Under the pieces are notes generated by a model that saw only the letters and a program-made list of their open reading frames with translations, ran no database searches and was not told where the DNA came from. Of a stretch of DNA of 64,000 nt, positions 1-9,903 are shown piece by piece. Each line of letters begins with the position of its first letter. Position 1 is the stretch's first letter. The position numbers and the translations under genes are program-made. The DNA comes from Pseudoips prasinana (taxonomy: Eukaryota; Arthropoda; Insecta; Lepidoptera; Nolidae). The stretch lies in assembly GCA_951640165.1 (NCBI GenBank), contig OX621245.1, positions 19,212,330-19,276,329 on the forward strand. Reading direction: 5' to 3'.

Positions 1-2020
1 TATTTCGTTCACACGCTTCATTTTGGTACTCGCACTAAATTGGCAGACTGCGGCATTGTTTCCTTTTTGGACCACTGTACAGTCGAAGCCACGTCAGTGT
101 GTACGTTAAACAGTGTTTTATCACATAGGCAGCAAAAGTGGGTTTTGTAGTGTGTGACGTGGCATCTACCGAACGCCCATAGATGGCCCATAAAGCGAAC
201 AAAGGAGTCTCGATTGTCTTATACCGTGCCTTATCCACAGTGACGAATTTTAAAATCTTCAGATCCCAAATGAGATACAAAAATCTTATCTTAATGATTT
301 ACTCGAAAACTATAGTAGATCATATTTTATATCAACAGGTACAATCGTTCATATATCCAGTCGCATTAAATATTATATATATATATAGTCGTTGCAGATG
401 TACAACCTATTCTGCCGTGCAATCAGTAAATCGCCGTAAAGTAACCGTAAGTTATTTAGGTAAATCATACTTTAAGACTGTTACATAAAGTAGCGTTTAC
501 CATGTCATGTTTTAATTTACAAACTGTATTTATCTTATAACAGCATTTTAGCATATGCACAACAGTATTAATATCATTACATTTATATAGAGACACATTC
601 AAAATATCGTACTCGATTTGTCGTAAGTTTCAGGCATGTCAAGAATTATTTTTCTTAATTTTAGTAGTAGATTATTGAGTATACATTACAAAAGATGTGT
701 TCACTTTTGAACTGCAAATGATCATTTACCTGCTAATGCACTTCTTTCTGTACTTACAACGGGTCATTTCGGATAGGGCACGATTTAAGGAATTGAGATT
801 TACTTGCCTTTCCTTCGTATTCAAAGCGAAGATTCTCAGGGTTCGCTCAGCCGTCTGCCGTTATAAAATCTATTCCACAAATAAGACCAGATGTCATGAC
901 AACTAACTAAAGGAAATGCGATTTTATATTTCTGAATACGAGCGTATCTCCAAAGTTCTACACAGATTCAGATGAGAGATTTGGGACATACATAAAATTA
1001 CAAATAAAAATATTTTATATACACTTGTTTATTTTAAGGGTGAAAAAGTGTGCGTATGTAATAAGTGGCCACAGTGATTTATCAAACGACGTATTGATTA
1101 GCATAACGTAGTAATCATATATCAACGGTATTAAAGGTGATATAGAAAATTTAATTTCAGATATGTATTTAATCTGTATCATATAATCTTTGGTAATTAC
1201 TGTCCAGCGTCCAAACCAGTTGATAAGAATGTTTTTTGAACAAGATTCAGCCTCTTATTGGGTTGTAGACATGACATACTTACCTTAAGTAAGTATGTCA
1301 TGTCTAAATAATAAAACAACATCGCAAATCCAAATGAAGAAACGGGCCGATTTTATAACATGATTGCTGAATTTGTAGCAAAATTTTAACAATGATAAAA
1401 AGTTAAAAGAGGGTCCTGAATTAAGATCGTCTTGAATAGTCCGACTAGTTGTAGGCGTTTGGCTAGTGTAGTATTAGTAAGATAGTAGAGTAGGATTCCG
1501 TTAATTTAAATATCTTGTCTACAATAAAGAACCTTAAATTTTATGTTGTACAAAAATATATTTTTGTACTAAAATAGGCAATGTTAATTCAAAATGCAAA
1601 CAATACAAAAGTTAACAATAAATTTGCTCGATTTCTAATAAGTGTCAATTTTTGAATCTAAAGGAAAGGATTGAGCTACAATTTTCTTAGTTTATTTCAC
1701 AACTTTTCTATTGTTTCCATTTTAGTTATGTTGCCGATTTTGGAACAAAGCGATAATTGTATTTTGCATACATTCAGCCTATACCTTATTATCAAGTTGA
1801 GGTCGTGATGGAGTAATTACTATTAAATTTAACTTAACTTTTGAATATTTTTGACAAATTGCCTGCTTACCGGATCCAGCGAGTATCACCTTGAAAATAA
1901 AACGTGGCACTGGAGAACATACGCACATAACAAAAATTGTAGAACTTTGGAGGGACGAAGTCAATAACTTTTTTGGATGTTTATTAATAAATTTAAGTTT
2001 ATTTTGTAGTCTCTCTGTAA
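1..2020. other. AT-rich stretch without recognisable gene
   Basis: Only short chance reading frames are seen here. The one structured item is the palindrome at 1266-1306. Downstream terminal exons of the BTB gene could extend here on the minus strand, but none with a zinc-finger pattern was found. Confidence 0.6.
1266..1306. repeat. Perfect inverted repeat, 18-bp arms, 5-nt spacer
   Basis: TAGACATGACATACTTAC is followed by CTTAA and its exact reverse complement. It is isolated and in AT-rich DNA. It may be the core of a fold-back element; no flanking target duplication was found. Confidence 0.8.
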
Positions 2021-2275
2021 AGCATCTTCTACACGGTTGCAAACCAACGTCCCAACAGAGGTCACTCTGGTGGTTGCTATCCATCTAGACTGCACAACTG
2101 CAGTCTAGATGGATGGCAACCACCAGGGCGACCATCTAGACTGCACAACTGCAGTCTAGATTGAAGGCAACCACCAGGGTGACCATCTAGACTGCACAAC
2201 TGCAGTCTAGATGGATGGCAACCACCAAGGGTGACCTCTGTTGGGACGTTGGTTTGCAACCGTGTAGAAGATGCT
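2021..2275. mobile_element. Fold-back element with three tandem palindromic units
   Basis: The outer arms (AGCATCTTCTACACGGTTGC and on through the CCAACAGAGGTCAC segment) are inverted copies of each other, about 50 bp long. Between them the palindrome CATCTAGACTGCA-CAAC-TGCAGTCTAGATG repeats three times, about 64 bp apart, separated by GGCAACCACCAGGG spacers. Each unit has XbaI-like and PstI-like palindromic cores. There is no coding capacity; the open frames across it are artefacts of the repeats. It lies about 100 bp downstream of the FLYWCH exon. Confidence 0.8.
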
Positions 2276-2360
2276 TACGTATTGCGTGGTTCGAGCAAGA
2301 AAATGCTTCAGTATATCCATTTGAGTTTCACTTATAGTAATAATACTATGTATTCATAAG

Positions 2361-2366
2361 TTTATT
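2361..2366 (-). promoter_or_regulatory. Poly(A) signal after terminal exon B
   Basis: AATAAA on the minus strand, 9 nt after the TAG of the FLYWCH exon. This is unusually close but consistent with a short 3' UTR. Confidence 0.45.
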
Positions 2367-2375
2367 TACACGTTT

Positions 2376-2683
2376 CTATTTAGGCGAAACATTCATCTCA
2401 TAAATATTATTTTTTGATAACTTATCATAGCAATCTTCATGATTATGTTGATGATTTATAGCATATATCATAGAGTCTATCGTTTCAACGGTGGCTGGAC
2501 ATCTGTTCAAGGAGAAATACTGTACACATCGCCACGATGTCTTGCCGTGAGTTGTTGAATGTTTTGTATAAACAAAATTCATATGCACTAACTGTTTGTG
2601 TCCTTTTCGGCTATAAATGTATTTGTAGCGAACTGGGAGCTGCTGGTTCTCGTTAGATCCATTTATAACTAGTGATAAAGCGC
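2376..2683 (-). CDS. Alternative terminal exon B with FLYWCH-type zinc finger
   Basis: The second candidate 3' terminal exon of the BTB gene, 3.9 kb downstream of the common donor. A strong acceptor (TTTTTTTTAATTTCAG, AG 2685-2684) leads into a frame that joins exon 3 in phase 1, predicting a 418-aa protein. It encodes about 102 residues: LVHMNFVYTKH..GKTSWRCVQY..NRCPATVETI..INHQHNHE. This has the F-x(n)-WxC-x(n)-C-x(n)-HxH order of the FLYWCH zinc finger, the domain that ends most mod(mdg4) isoforms and gives them different DNA or protein targets. The stop is TAG at 2378-2376 and AATAAA follows within 10 nt. More terminal exons may lie beyond the left edge of the window. Confidence 0.8.
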
Positions 2684-2948
2684 CTGAAATTAAAAAAAAT
2701 AGAATTACAACAGCTGTTAATGAGAAGTTACAATAAAATTCATAATAAATTGGCGTAGTCTCCAACTACGGCACTGTGTTAGCACTGATATTAAGCTGAA
2801 CTGAGAGTCCAATTTTGATGCAAATGTTACTTTAATTTATACATAGTTAAAGTAAGTAGTAAACAATGAGAGTAATTAGATTTTCTGGAATGTGTCTATC
2901 ACTCTTATAATAATAATCATCTATAGAGCTCATACCCTGAGCTATATA

Positions 2949-3333
2949 CTGCCGTCCGTTAGCTTAAAGGGCGCAAAGCCACAAACGCGGGAAATATTTG
3001 AAAAATATGCCACTTAAAAACCATAGGTACACCATAATTAATTTCATGGTGTACCTATGGTTTTTAAGAGGAATATTTTTCAAATATTCCCCATTGACTT
3101 ATATGTATAACTAGACACGCTGTTTCGAATAAAAACTTTGTCCCAGTCCGGCTGTACGCGAGGTGAGGGGCGCGCGCGCGGCGGCCAAAATTTCTCACTG
3201 AGTTGCAAATTCTCAATATGGGATTGCACGTCTAGTAGAATACATATAGGTCAATGATATTCCCCGCATTTTTCGCTCAAAACTCAAAATTTGATTTTGT
3301 GGCTTTGCGCGCTTTTAGCTTAACGGACGGCAG
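2949..3333. mobile_element. TIR element (MITE) with internal long hairpin and TATA/TA duplication
   Basis: Inverted ends CTGCCGTCCGTTAGCTTAA.. and ..TTAACGGACGGCAG extend about 38 bp through a GCGCAAAGCCAC motif. They are flanked on both sides by TATA, fitting a TA-type target duplication. Inside, 3003-3105 holds a second inverted repeat with roughly 40-bp arms centred on TAATTAATT, and a short GC-rich piece (GGCGCGCGCGCGGCGG). The 385-bp element has no ORF and sits in the intron between the two alternative terminal exons. Confidence 0.8.
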
Positions 3334-3725
3334 TATAGGTGACGTGACTACGTTGTATTACCATCTGTAAACCCCGTGCTGTTACCTCACGATTCATATG
3401 TCGGCCTGCCAAAATTAACTGACAGGCGGTTCCAGGAGATTATGGCCCTGTTCCCTCACTTTTACACGGTGACTAAACTGGCACTGATGATGCAGTTCAC
3501 TACTTTCTCAATGCAGGGTTTGGGATTCCTCTCACAATGAGACAGCATAGGCCCTAGTTAACCCTCAATCGGTCATAGCATATGTTCATAATTCATTGTT
3601 TTTATCTCTTATTACACCACAATAGAGTTTAAAATGAGGTGATGACTATTATACCAAGAGAACTCCATGCTGGCCTAGTGCGGGTGGGCAGTCTTCTCGT
3701 GCGATCAAGAACATTTTTTGAGAAG

Positions 3726-3898
3726 TAGGAGCCTGTGCATACCTCCTTTTTTAAACGCGCCGGCCGGGCGCGGTTGTTTATCCTATAGAGCGGTTTGTTT
3801 TTGTTTGTATCGACACAAACGCGATGCTAACACGCGTCTGTATCACTAGTAATGCGCGACAACGGCACGCTTAAAAAACGAGGTGTGCATAGGCCCTA
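3726..3898. mobile_element. Short TIR element (MITE)
   Basis: The left end TAGGAGCCTGTGCATACCTC and the right end (reverse complement TAGGGCCTATGCACACCTC) are imperfect inverted repeats that continue into TTTTTTAA. The inside is CpG-rich (GCGCCGGCCGGGCGCGG). It is 173 bp and noncoding. No target duplication could be fixed. Confidence 0.65.
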
Positions 3899-3907
3899 AG
3901 GCATGCA

Positions 3908-4090
3908 GTGCCTCTAGCACGAGTTCCTGCAGTTTACTTACTCGATCACATGTACAGTTTCGTCCCATACATTGAGCACCAGAGTTTTAGTTCTTAATAG
4001 TTTCCGCGAGAGGCGCTGGTGCTCAATGTATGGGAGGAAACTGTACGTGTTATCGAGAAAGTAAACTGCAGAAACTCGTGCTAGAGGCAC
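3908..4090. mobile_element. 183-bp fold-back MITE, family F1, copy 1
   Basis: Roughly 75-bp inverted arms beginning GTGCCTCTAGCACGAGTT and containing CTCGATCACA and CCCATACATTGAGCACCA flank a short unique centre. A second copy of identical length is at 11688-11870, with the centre in the opposite orientation. Confidence 0.85.
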
Positions 4091-5890
4091 AGTTTACCTC
4101 ACGACGTTTATCTTAGCAGTTTGTACAAGGTAATTAATTTCTAATACGCATATTAATTTGAAAAGTCAGTAGTGCGAGGTTTTGGTTTGAACTCAAAACC
4201 AATGACTCTACAGTCCAACCACTAGGGTATCTCAACTTGTCTGGCATACAAGCACAGCAATATCTATACTACAAATAAAAAATACATAAGGTTATACAAG
4301 GTTTAGTCTCATTATATTATATAGATATGTTCTACATATTATATATTACTACGGAAGGCTTAACTAATTACTATTATTTTTTAAGTTTTCATAATAGCCT
4401 TTATATGAAAAGCATCACTAGTATTACTTATAGTTCCTTCTAATTGGCGAATAGTAATTACTGTCACTTAGAGCTCAAATTGTTGGTAAAATCTAAAATC
4501 AATACATAAACGTAATTAGAACACAACTTTATATTCGTTTAAGTATCATTTAATCAAAATGGATATAAAATACATTCCTTACAATAGATCATTCAAAACA
4601 CACTTTAAGTAACATCACACATATAAAAATAGCACTTACTCTTCATAATAATTAAGAAAATTTAATTAGCAATAAGAAATAATTTCATGCGATTGCCTTA
4701 AACTATTATAAAAATCACGTACGTAAAAAATTAGGAATGTAAATCTCAATTTGGTTCCTATACAATATTGTGTAAAAAACCCAATTTATATTGGTTTTTA
4801 TACTAATGGCCTAACTAACATAAGCAGTAGAAATTCCCGGCGAATTTGTTTCTGGCCACTTCTATATGCGGCTATCCAGATGGCCAGTGTGAATAGGCAA
4901 GTGTGGTCTACCTGAGGCAACTCTAGACTTTAAGTATGATTGCTTCATTATCATCAGCTAAAAGCCAAAAGATACTTATAGAACTCAATAAAAAAATAAA
5001 CCACTTGTATTCATTAAGTTGCCAAATACGCTAAGAAAATATTTGTCTTTTCAAGTGAATCAGCTGTGTGTTAGAAAATAATATGCTAACAATTCGATTT
5101 CTTTAACTATGGGTTGATTGATACTCCATATGTACTATTATTATATTGGAACAATTTAACTTGTTTAAATCCCCATGAATTTGATAAATAAAATCCAATT
5201 TTTCGCAGGTGCAATAGAAACCCAGTTTCTTAGTCCATAATAATTATCTTTGCATAAATGATGTTTTAAACCCACAGGCCCGCAGTATCTAAATAACAGA
5301 GATCAATTTCATATCAAGCTCATTTTTAGTCAAAATACTATGCCAGTGTCAATTCTAGCTACCTATATGATTAAAATATACCAGAAAAGATAGTTGGTTA
5401 CCTTAAGTTAGTACAATAAATAGACTAGAATATGAGCAATAAAGTCTTAATAAATTTTCATGGCGAAACACAATGCGATGGCACAAATGAAATGGGTGTA
5501 TATATCTTTTAATTGGGTGCAATACTATAAAATATTTTTCTTCATAAGAATAAATTGGCACTCAAGAGCTTAAGTCTCACTATCACAGTTATTTGATTTA
5601 TTGTGCTTAATGATCTTTATTACTCTGAATTGTTATTGGTACTTAATAATAACTTACATAACTTACACTACAATATATTTATGTAACTTTTTTGTTTACT
5701 GTCACAATCTTTCAGTTTATAGATTTGGTCCCAAATCTTTTGTGAATCTATGATTCGTTTTATACTGTTTTTAAATATAAATAACTGGCCCAATGACCTT
5801 TGAATAGATATTTTGGCTACCAATAAGTAGTTTTTAAATAGAAAAATACTTGTTTATTCCCTTTTTAGGGGACTAATACTATGAAAGTGT
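4091..5890. other. BTB-gene intron, AT-rich, no exon recognised
   Basis: Lies between the two alternative terminal exons. Around 4175-4240 there is a weak tRNA-like trace on the minus strand (GGTTTTGAGTTCAAACC) probably left by a SINE; a similar trace is at 39752-39815. Nothing else is supported. Confidence 0.5.
5853..5858 (-). promoter_or_regulatory. Poly(A) signal after terminal exon A
   Basis: AATAAA on the minus strand (TTTATT on plus), 33 nt past the TAA of the piggyBac-domain exon. The position suits 3' end formation of that isoform. The region is AT-rich, so chance occurrence is possible. Confidence 0.45.
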
Positions 5891-6216
5891 TTAATTAGCA
5901 TAATAATCTCCTTGTAGTTGAGATACTTTAAACACGTCATTAAAATGGATCCCAAAGCAGGGGGACTTGCAGAAGGGTAGTTCACATGCACTACACATGA
6001 ATCTCGTGTCCCGTCTTCTTCCTATTTTCCAGCACAGACGGCATGAACGCTGTGGATATTTCTTTTTCCCATCTTCTTTTTGTGGTATTGTGACCAGGCG
6101 GTGCTCCATTGTCGGTCGAGAATACTCTTCACTTGTGTTAGTTCTTGGGGTGTTGTTAGTCACCTTACCATTCACTAAGTTTTTTAGGTCGATGAACAAT
6201 GAACTCAAACTGGTAT
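5891..6216 (-). CDS. Alternative terminal exon A with piggyBac-type cysteine-rich zinc domain
   Basis: A candidate 3' terminal exon of the BTB gene. An acceptor GTGATTTCAG ends at 6217 and fits the phase-1 donor of exon 3, so splicing would give a 424-aa BTB protein. The exon encodes about 108 residues. After a polar stretch comes a basic KKKYPQRSCRLC segment and a cluster spaced C-x2-C-x12-C-x2-C-x4-C-x3-C-x3-H (RRRDTRFMCSACELPFC..CFGIHF). This matches the C-terminal cysteine-rich domain of piggyBac/PGBD transposases, which binds transposon ends. None of the catalytic DDD core is present upstream. The frame is intact to TAA at 5891 and an AATAAA lies 33 nt further on. It could instead be a transposon fossil in an intron, but matching phase, intact frame and poly(A) signal favour a used exon. 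Confidence 0.68.
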
Positions 6217-6586
6217 CTGAAATCACGATGGGCATTTTCATTGCAATGTTTTAATAATGCTACATCTCTGTATATTAAGATTGTAAATTGTTGAAAATGC
6301 CATCGTGTTTTCAAAATAAGAAGCCTTTTGCAAAAGAAAACAGGATCAATTCTTAATGAAAACTAATATTAATGATTGCATTTTCAACACAATCTCTAAT
6401 CTTATTAATCAAGATGGAATCATGAGTAAGCATTAGCAAGCAAAAGAGGTTGATAACAATAAAAAATGAAACTTTGGTGAAAAATTAAATCTATAAAAAA
6501 AGATGATTTAAAGAGATTGTGATATTAATTTGGTCTTAATGCCAATTTATTTAGAGATTGTCAGTAGTGATATAAAATATACTTAC

Positions 6587-7184
6587 TATCTTGTGGAGAT
6601 TGGTAGTCCATTGCTAATGGTAGGTCTTTCATCCCATCTCTTGGAGAATCATACTGTTTAGGAGTAGAACACACTGCTGGATCAGTTACTATTATATCAC
6701 TCTCATCACATTCTGTTTTTAGCTCTACAGTTGTATCCAATGTTTCTTTAAGTTTTTCAATAGGCTCTTGATGATTACTTTTTTGTATAGAAGAGTTATA
6801 TGTGGAGGAGATATCTACAGGACTGTCATCATACAATTTTTTCAAGTTCTCATAACTATTTGTTTGAAAAATACTGTGATTGTTTTGTTTGTATACTGGT
6901 TTCTCTTTAGTTTTTGGTCTCTTTTCTGGGTTGAGTATTTCTGTGAAGTAGTTTTTTTGTAGGAATTCCTCTGATTTTCTTTTAAGATTGCTGAATCTTT
7001 GTAGTTTCTCTATGAGTTGTCTCTGTTTGGCAAGCTCTTGTTCATTATTTTGAGTGGTTTCATCATTAATGCCTATTTCATAATTGTCAGAGACGCATGA
7101 TTCTGCATCAGGAGTGTTGGTTTGAGTTTCTGTTCTGTTTTTAGAAATATCTTGTTCCCTTTCACTGTCATAATCCTCCTCGGT
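6587..7184 (-). CDS. BTB gene, coding exon 3 (common linker)
   Basis: A 598-nt exon entered in phase 0 from a TTTTTACAG acceptor (AG 7186-7185) and left in phase 1 at a strong donor, GTAAGTAT (GT 6586-6585). It encodes about 199 residues rich in Glu, Asp, Ser, Thr and Asn, starting TEEDYDSEREQD. A short helical, coiled-coil-like stretch (NNEQELAKQRQLIEKLQRF) is followed by basic clusters NLKRKSEE and EKRPKTKEK that look like nuclear localisation signals. Low complexity and acidic Ser/Thr-rich composition suit the disordered linker between BTB and zinc domains in this family. If unspliced, the frame runs only nine more codons to a stop at 6561, so the donor appears to be required. Everything up to here is shared by both inferred isoforms (316 codons plus one base). 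Confidence 0.82.
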
Positions 7185-8481
7185 CTGTAAAAACAATGTA
7201 AACAGTTAATTATAGTTCATATTAGCAAGTAATAGTGAATTGAGTTTTATTTTTGTTCCGAATAACTATTTGTGTAACCAATATGTAGTTGTTCTGAATT
7301 TGAGTGTGCTTTGTATCAGTGAATAACACATTATAAATTCTACCAATAAAAGGGATAAATTCACCAGTAAGAGGTTGTTTAACTAAAAAAAAGATGACTG
7401 TGACAGTTAAAATCTAACAATTTAACATTTTTAAACAAATTCTAGTATTTATTTACATAAGCTAATAATTTCATAGAATAGTTACATGTATGGCTTACCT
7501 AATATAATTATTACCAACAATATGGATACTCAGGTATAGTATGACTGGGGAGCATAATATTGTGGAGTTGATTTCAATTACCTCAGGTTTTCTTTCATTA
7601 TGAATTATATATATGTACTTTCCAGTACATATTGTTTTTAATATTTTGTTTTTTTTTATGAATTGAGTATAAAAGATTGTCATATGTATAAATAATATAA
7701 TTAAGCAACTGCAAACTTATTAATTTCTTACTAATAATATACTGTGCATCTTATTATATTTGGCTATAATCTAAAATAAACATAGTTTATAGTTTCTAAC
7801 TTTTATCATTAGCACTCTCAATGGGAAGGATGCCATCTGAAAGTTTCTGTCCCATGCTTTAAATTATTACAATATATATTTGAGTCCAGTTCTTTGATTA
7901 TAGGGTGACTGACAGAGAATGCCTTTGGCATTATATTCGCCTAAGTAGAGTTTTGTGCAACAATAATATCCTAGGGCATTATTTATGCATTATAAATTGG
8001 CTTATTTATACTGTTGACTCCGTACTTGTCATGGTCATGTATTCAGAAACTGTTATTTACACACCAGAACAGAAAATGTAAACCTGGAGATACACTGGAT
8101 CTGTGCATGTTAATTGTATTTATAACTATGATTACTTACTCAGTGCATCCATAATATGTGGCCTTTTGGTCACTAAGGTGCATAATATAGGTATCACATT
8201 GAATAGGTACATAACATTAAGATTATAGAGAAATGTATCTATTATTATTTATAAGCATTAAAATATCTATGTATATTTCCGTGTTGTACCCCAATAGCCA
8301 ATTTCTATTGATGTGCCTTATGTGTCTAATAAAGATATATTCTTTCTTCTTCTATGTGATTTGCCTTTTACCTTTACATGTTTTGAGGCTTCTCTGAATG
8401 ACTTTAATTTTACTTGAACTAGTTATTATGTTGGAAAATCAAAACAGTTTGTAATATCTTTGTAAAAAGCAGTCAACCCAC

Positions 8482-8627
8482 CTCTTTGTTAGTTAACCCT
8501 TTTATTTGCAATACTTCTGCAGTTCCTATGAAACTAGTGAGATCTTCGCGTTTGACGCTAACTTCTCCATGATACATAAATTGTAACAAGTCTTTCATTG
8601 CTTTGTGTGTCACATCTCTTAAAACCA
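8482..8627 (-). CDS. BTB gene, coding exon 2 (C-terminal half of BTB domain)
   Basis: The 146-nt exon has acceptor TTTTTTAG (AG at 8629-8628) and donor GTGGGT at 8481-8480. It joins exon 1 in phase 1: the split codon becomes Val, giving [17 protein letters not shown]. It then encodes [17 protein letters not shown] and a [11 protein letters not shown] ending, the canonical second half of an insect BTB domain. No start codon lies in it, so it is found only by splicing logic. Exons 1 and 2 together give 117 complete codons and the exon ends in phase 0. The intron to exon 3 (7185-8481) is AT-rich. It holds what look like worn LINE 3' ends near 7.9 and 8.3 kb and no further exon I can recognise. 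Confidence 0.88.
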
Positions 8628-8733
8628 CTAAAAAATAAATTGATGTCATTAGCCAAATTACTCTATTGGACAGGGAAGAACCAAGTTATTAATGTACAAA
8701 GAAACTCAACACTAATTAAAACAATTATCTTAC

Positions 8734-8938
8734 CAATCGGATGCTGACATGGATTCATTTGAAACATTTTCTTGAAATAAGGTGAACATATCGACAATAT
8801 CACTTTATGTGCTTGCAGTAAATGACCTTCAACCGCAATGGTAACGTCGACGAATTCACCATTTCCTAATAAACCGGCGAATCCTTTGGTAAGGTTCCCG
8901 TGAAAATTATTCCAGGACAATGAAAACTGTTGGTCCAT
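8734..8938 (-). CDS. BTB/POZ gene (mod(mdg4)-like), coding exon 1
   Basis: First coding exon of the only host gene I can support. The ATG at 8938-8936 opens [16 protein letters not shown], the typical start of insect BTB transcription or chromatin factors of the mod(mdg4)/lola/tramtrack class. It continues through the [28 protein letters not shown] core of the dimerisation domain. The exon ends in codon phase 1 at a GT donor (8733-8732, GTAAGA), in the middle of the BTB fold. Just upstream a consensus acceptor (CTTTTTTAG, exon start 8959) leaves 21 nt of 5' UTR. By family knowledge, the product is a nuclear protein that homo- or heterodimerises through BTB and binds DNA through variable C-terminal zinc domains. 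Several insect BTB paralogs share this N terminus, so orthology to mod(mdg4) itself is not proven. Confidence 0.9.
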
Positions 8939-9041
8939 TTCTAACCACTTACGTTACATCTAAAAAAGAAAAAGGTTACATTAATAAGTTTCACGTGGAT
9001 TTAGAGGCTCATTCATATTTAAAAACATAATTAATACTCAC

Positions 9042-9130
9042 AATTTAAAGGTTTATTTATTGAAATTTTATAAATATTTTGTAGAATGTGACAGATGTGA
9101 ACGGCGCGTCGTGTTTGCGTACCTATACTT
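9042..9130 (-). other. Candidate noncoding 5' exon and promoter region of the BTB gene
   Basis: On the minus strand a GTGAGT donor (GT 9041-9040) and the TTTTTTAG acceptor at 8961-8960 would define a short 82-nt intron in the 5' UTR. The upstream part (9095-9125) is locally GC/CpG-rich (GGCGCGTCG), unlike the surroundings, so transcription may start near there. This rests on splice consensus and composition only; no TATA box or initiator is convincing. Confidence 0.3.
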
Positions 9131-9206
9131 CCAGTGATGTGCTTTAGTCGATTATATGCCTATCGTATTTTTCTATAGTCTATGGAAGTTCATAATCAAC
9201 TAAAAC

Positions 9207-9341
9207 GTACAGACGCCAGCACATCCAGCTACACTGTCAAATTTCTTTTAAAGATTTTCAACTTTGTCACATAAGCATAAGGTACACCTTTGATTGGGGA
9301 ATTTGACAGATTGGGGTAGCTTGATGTGCTGGCGTCTGTAC
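9207..9341. mobile_element. MITE family F2 (ends GTACAGACGCC), copy a
   Basis: A 135-bp element with inverted ends GTACAGACGCCAGCACATC.. and ..GATGTGCTGGCGTCTGTAC, which continue through the AGCTACCCCAATCTGTCAAA region with the centre AACTTTGTCACATAAGCATAAGG. Other copies are at 15407, 30247, 48939 and a split one at 51687/54589. Noncoding. Confidence 0.85.
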
Positions 9342-9449
9342 TAAGCTTTTATTCATTCAGAGCCAGAGCTTACCAAATAATCGTTAATGTTGGAGAAAGT
9401 TTTGAGATGCGAAGTATAAATAAGATTAATTACGAGAAGATGAGTTAAA

Positions 9450-9517
9450 ATGAGTGTATCGTATACCTATCTCAAATACATTTTAAGATTTTTAAGGCAG
9501 GTATACGATACACTCAT
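9450..9517. repeat. Inverted repeat, 19-bp arms
   Basis: ATGAGTGTATCGTATACCT is followed 30 bp later by its exact reverse complement. Perfect arms suggest a fold-back element or recent duplication; no family members were recognised in the window. Confidence 0.75.
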
Positions 9518-9641
9518 AACCGTACTGCGAATTCTTTTGGGAAATTTACAAGCTCAAAAGGCATAGTTCCCCGTTCCACTATTAAGTACAAAGTTAGAAC
9601 TGAACAAACATAATTAAGGTGCGCAGAAATTATGTAACTAA

Positions 9642-9900
9642 GGCTGATTGCAGAGTGACGCGCGCGGCACGCGCCGGAGGCCAGCGCGTCTCAACAGCGG
9701 CGCGTGCGAGACGCGTCACTCTGAAACGCTAGCTGCCAGTAGACTTCAGTAGAGGAGCTCGGGCAGCGCTGGCCGACGGCGCGCGTGTCACCGGCGGCGC
9801 GTTTGAACTGCGTGACTATGAAACGCAACTACTATCTAGTGTAATTGTAAGCGCGCGCGTTTGGACGGCGCTGCTCGCCGGCGCGACTCTGAAATCAGCC
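9642..9900. mobile_element. GC-rich TIR element, family G (PIF/Harbinger-like TSD), copy 1
   Basis: A 259-bp element with ends GGCTGATTGCAGAGT.. and ..ACTCTGAAATCAGCC, flanked by perfect TAA direct repeats (9639-9641 and 9901-9903). The interior is extremely CpG-rich in an AT-rich genome and repeats end-like motifs (ACTCTGAAACGC, GACTATGAAACGC, GACTCTGAAATC). A 3-bp TWA duplication is the hallmark of PIF/Harbinger-type transposition. Noncoding; open frames across it are compositional. Other copies are at 44930 and 50573. Confidence 0.82.
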
Positions 9901-9903
9901 TAA

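Noticed and set aside
1266..1306. microRNA precursor
   Set aside because: The arms are only 18 bp with a 5-nt loop, too short for a typical pre-miRNA; no conserved seed could be recognised.
1779..2084. Additional terminal exon of the BTB gene
   Set aside because: The minus-strand frame starts inside the fold-back element and shows no zinc-binding pattern or suitable acceptor.
2077..2259. Small protein with repeated PSRLQLCSLDG-like units
   Set aside because: The frame is created by the palindromic tandem units of the fold-back element; both strands read open for the same reason.
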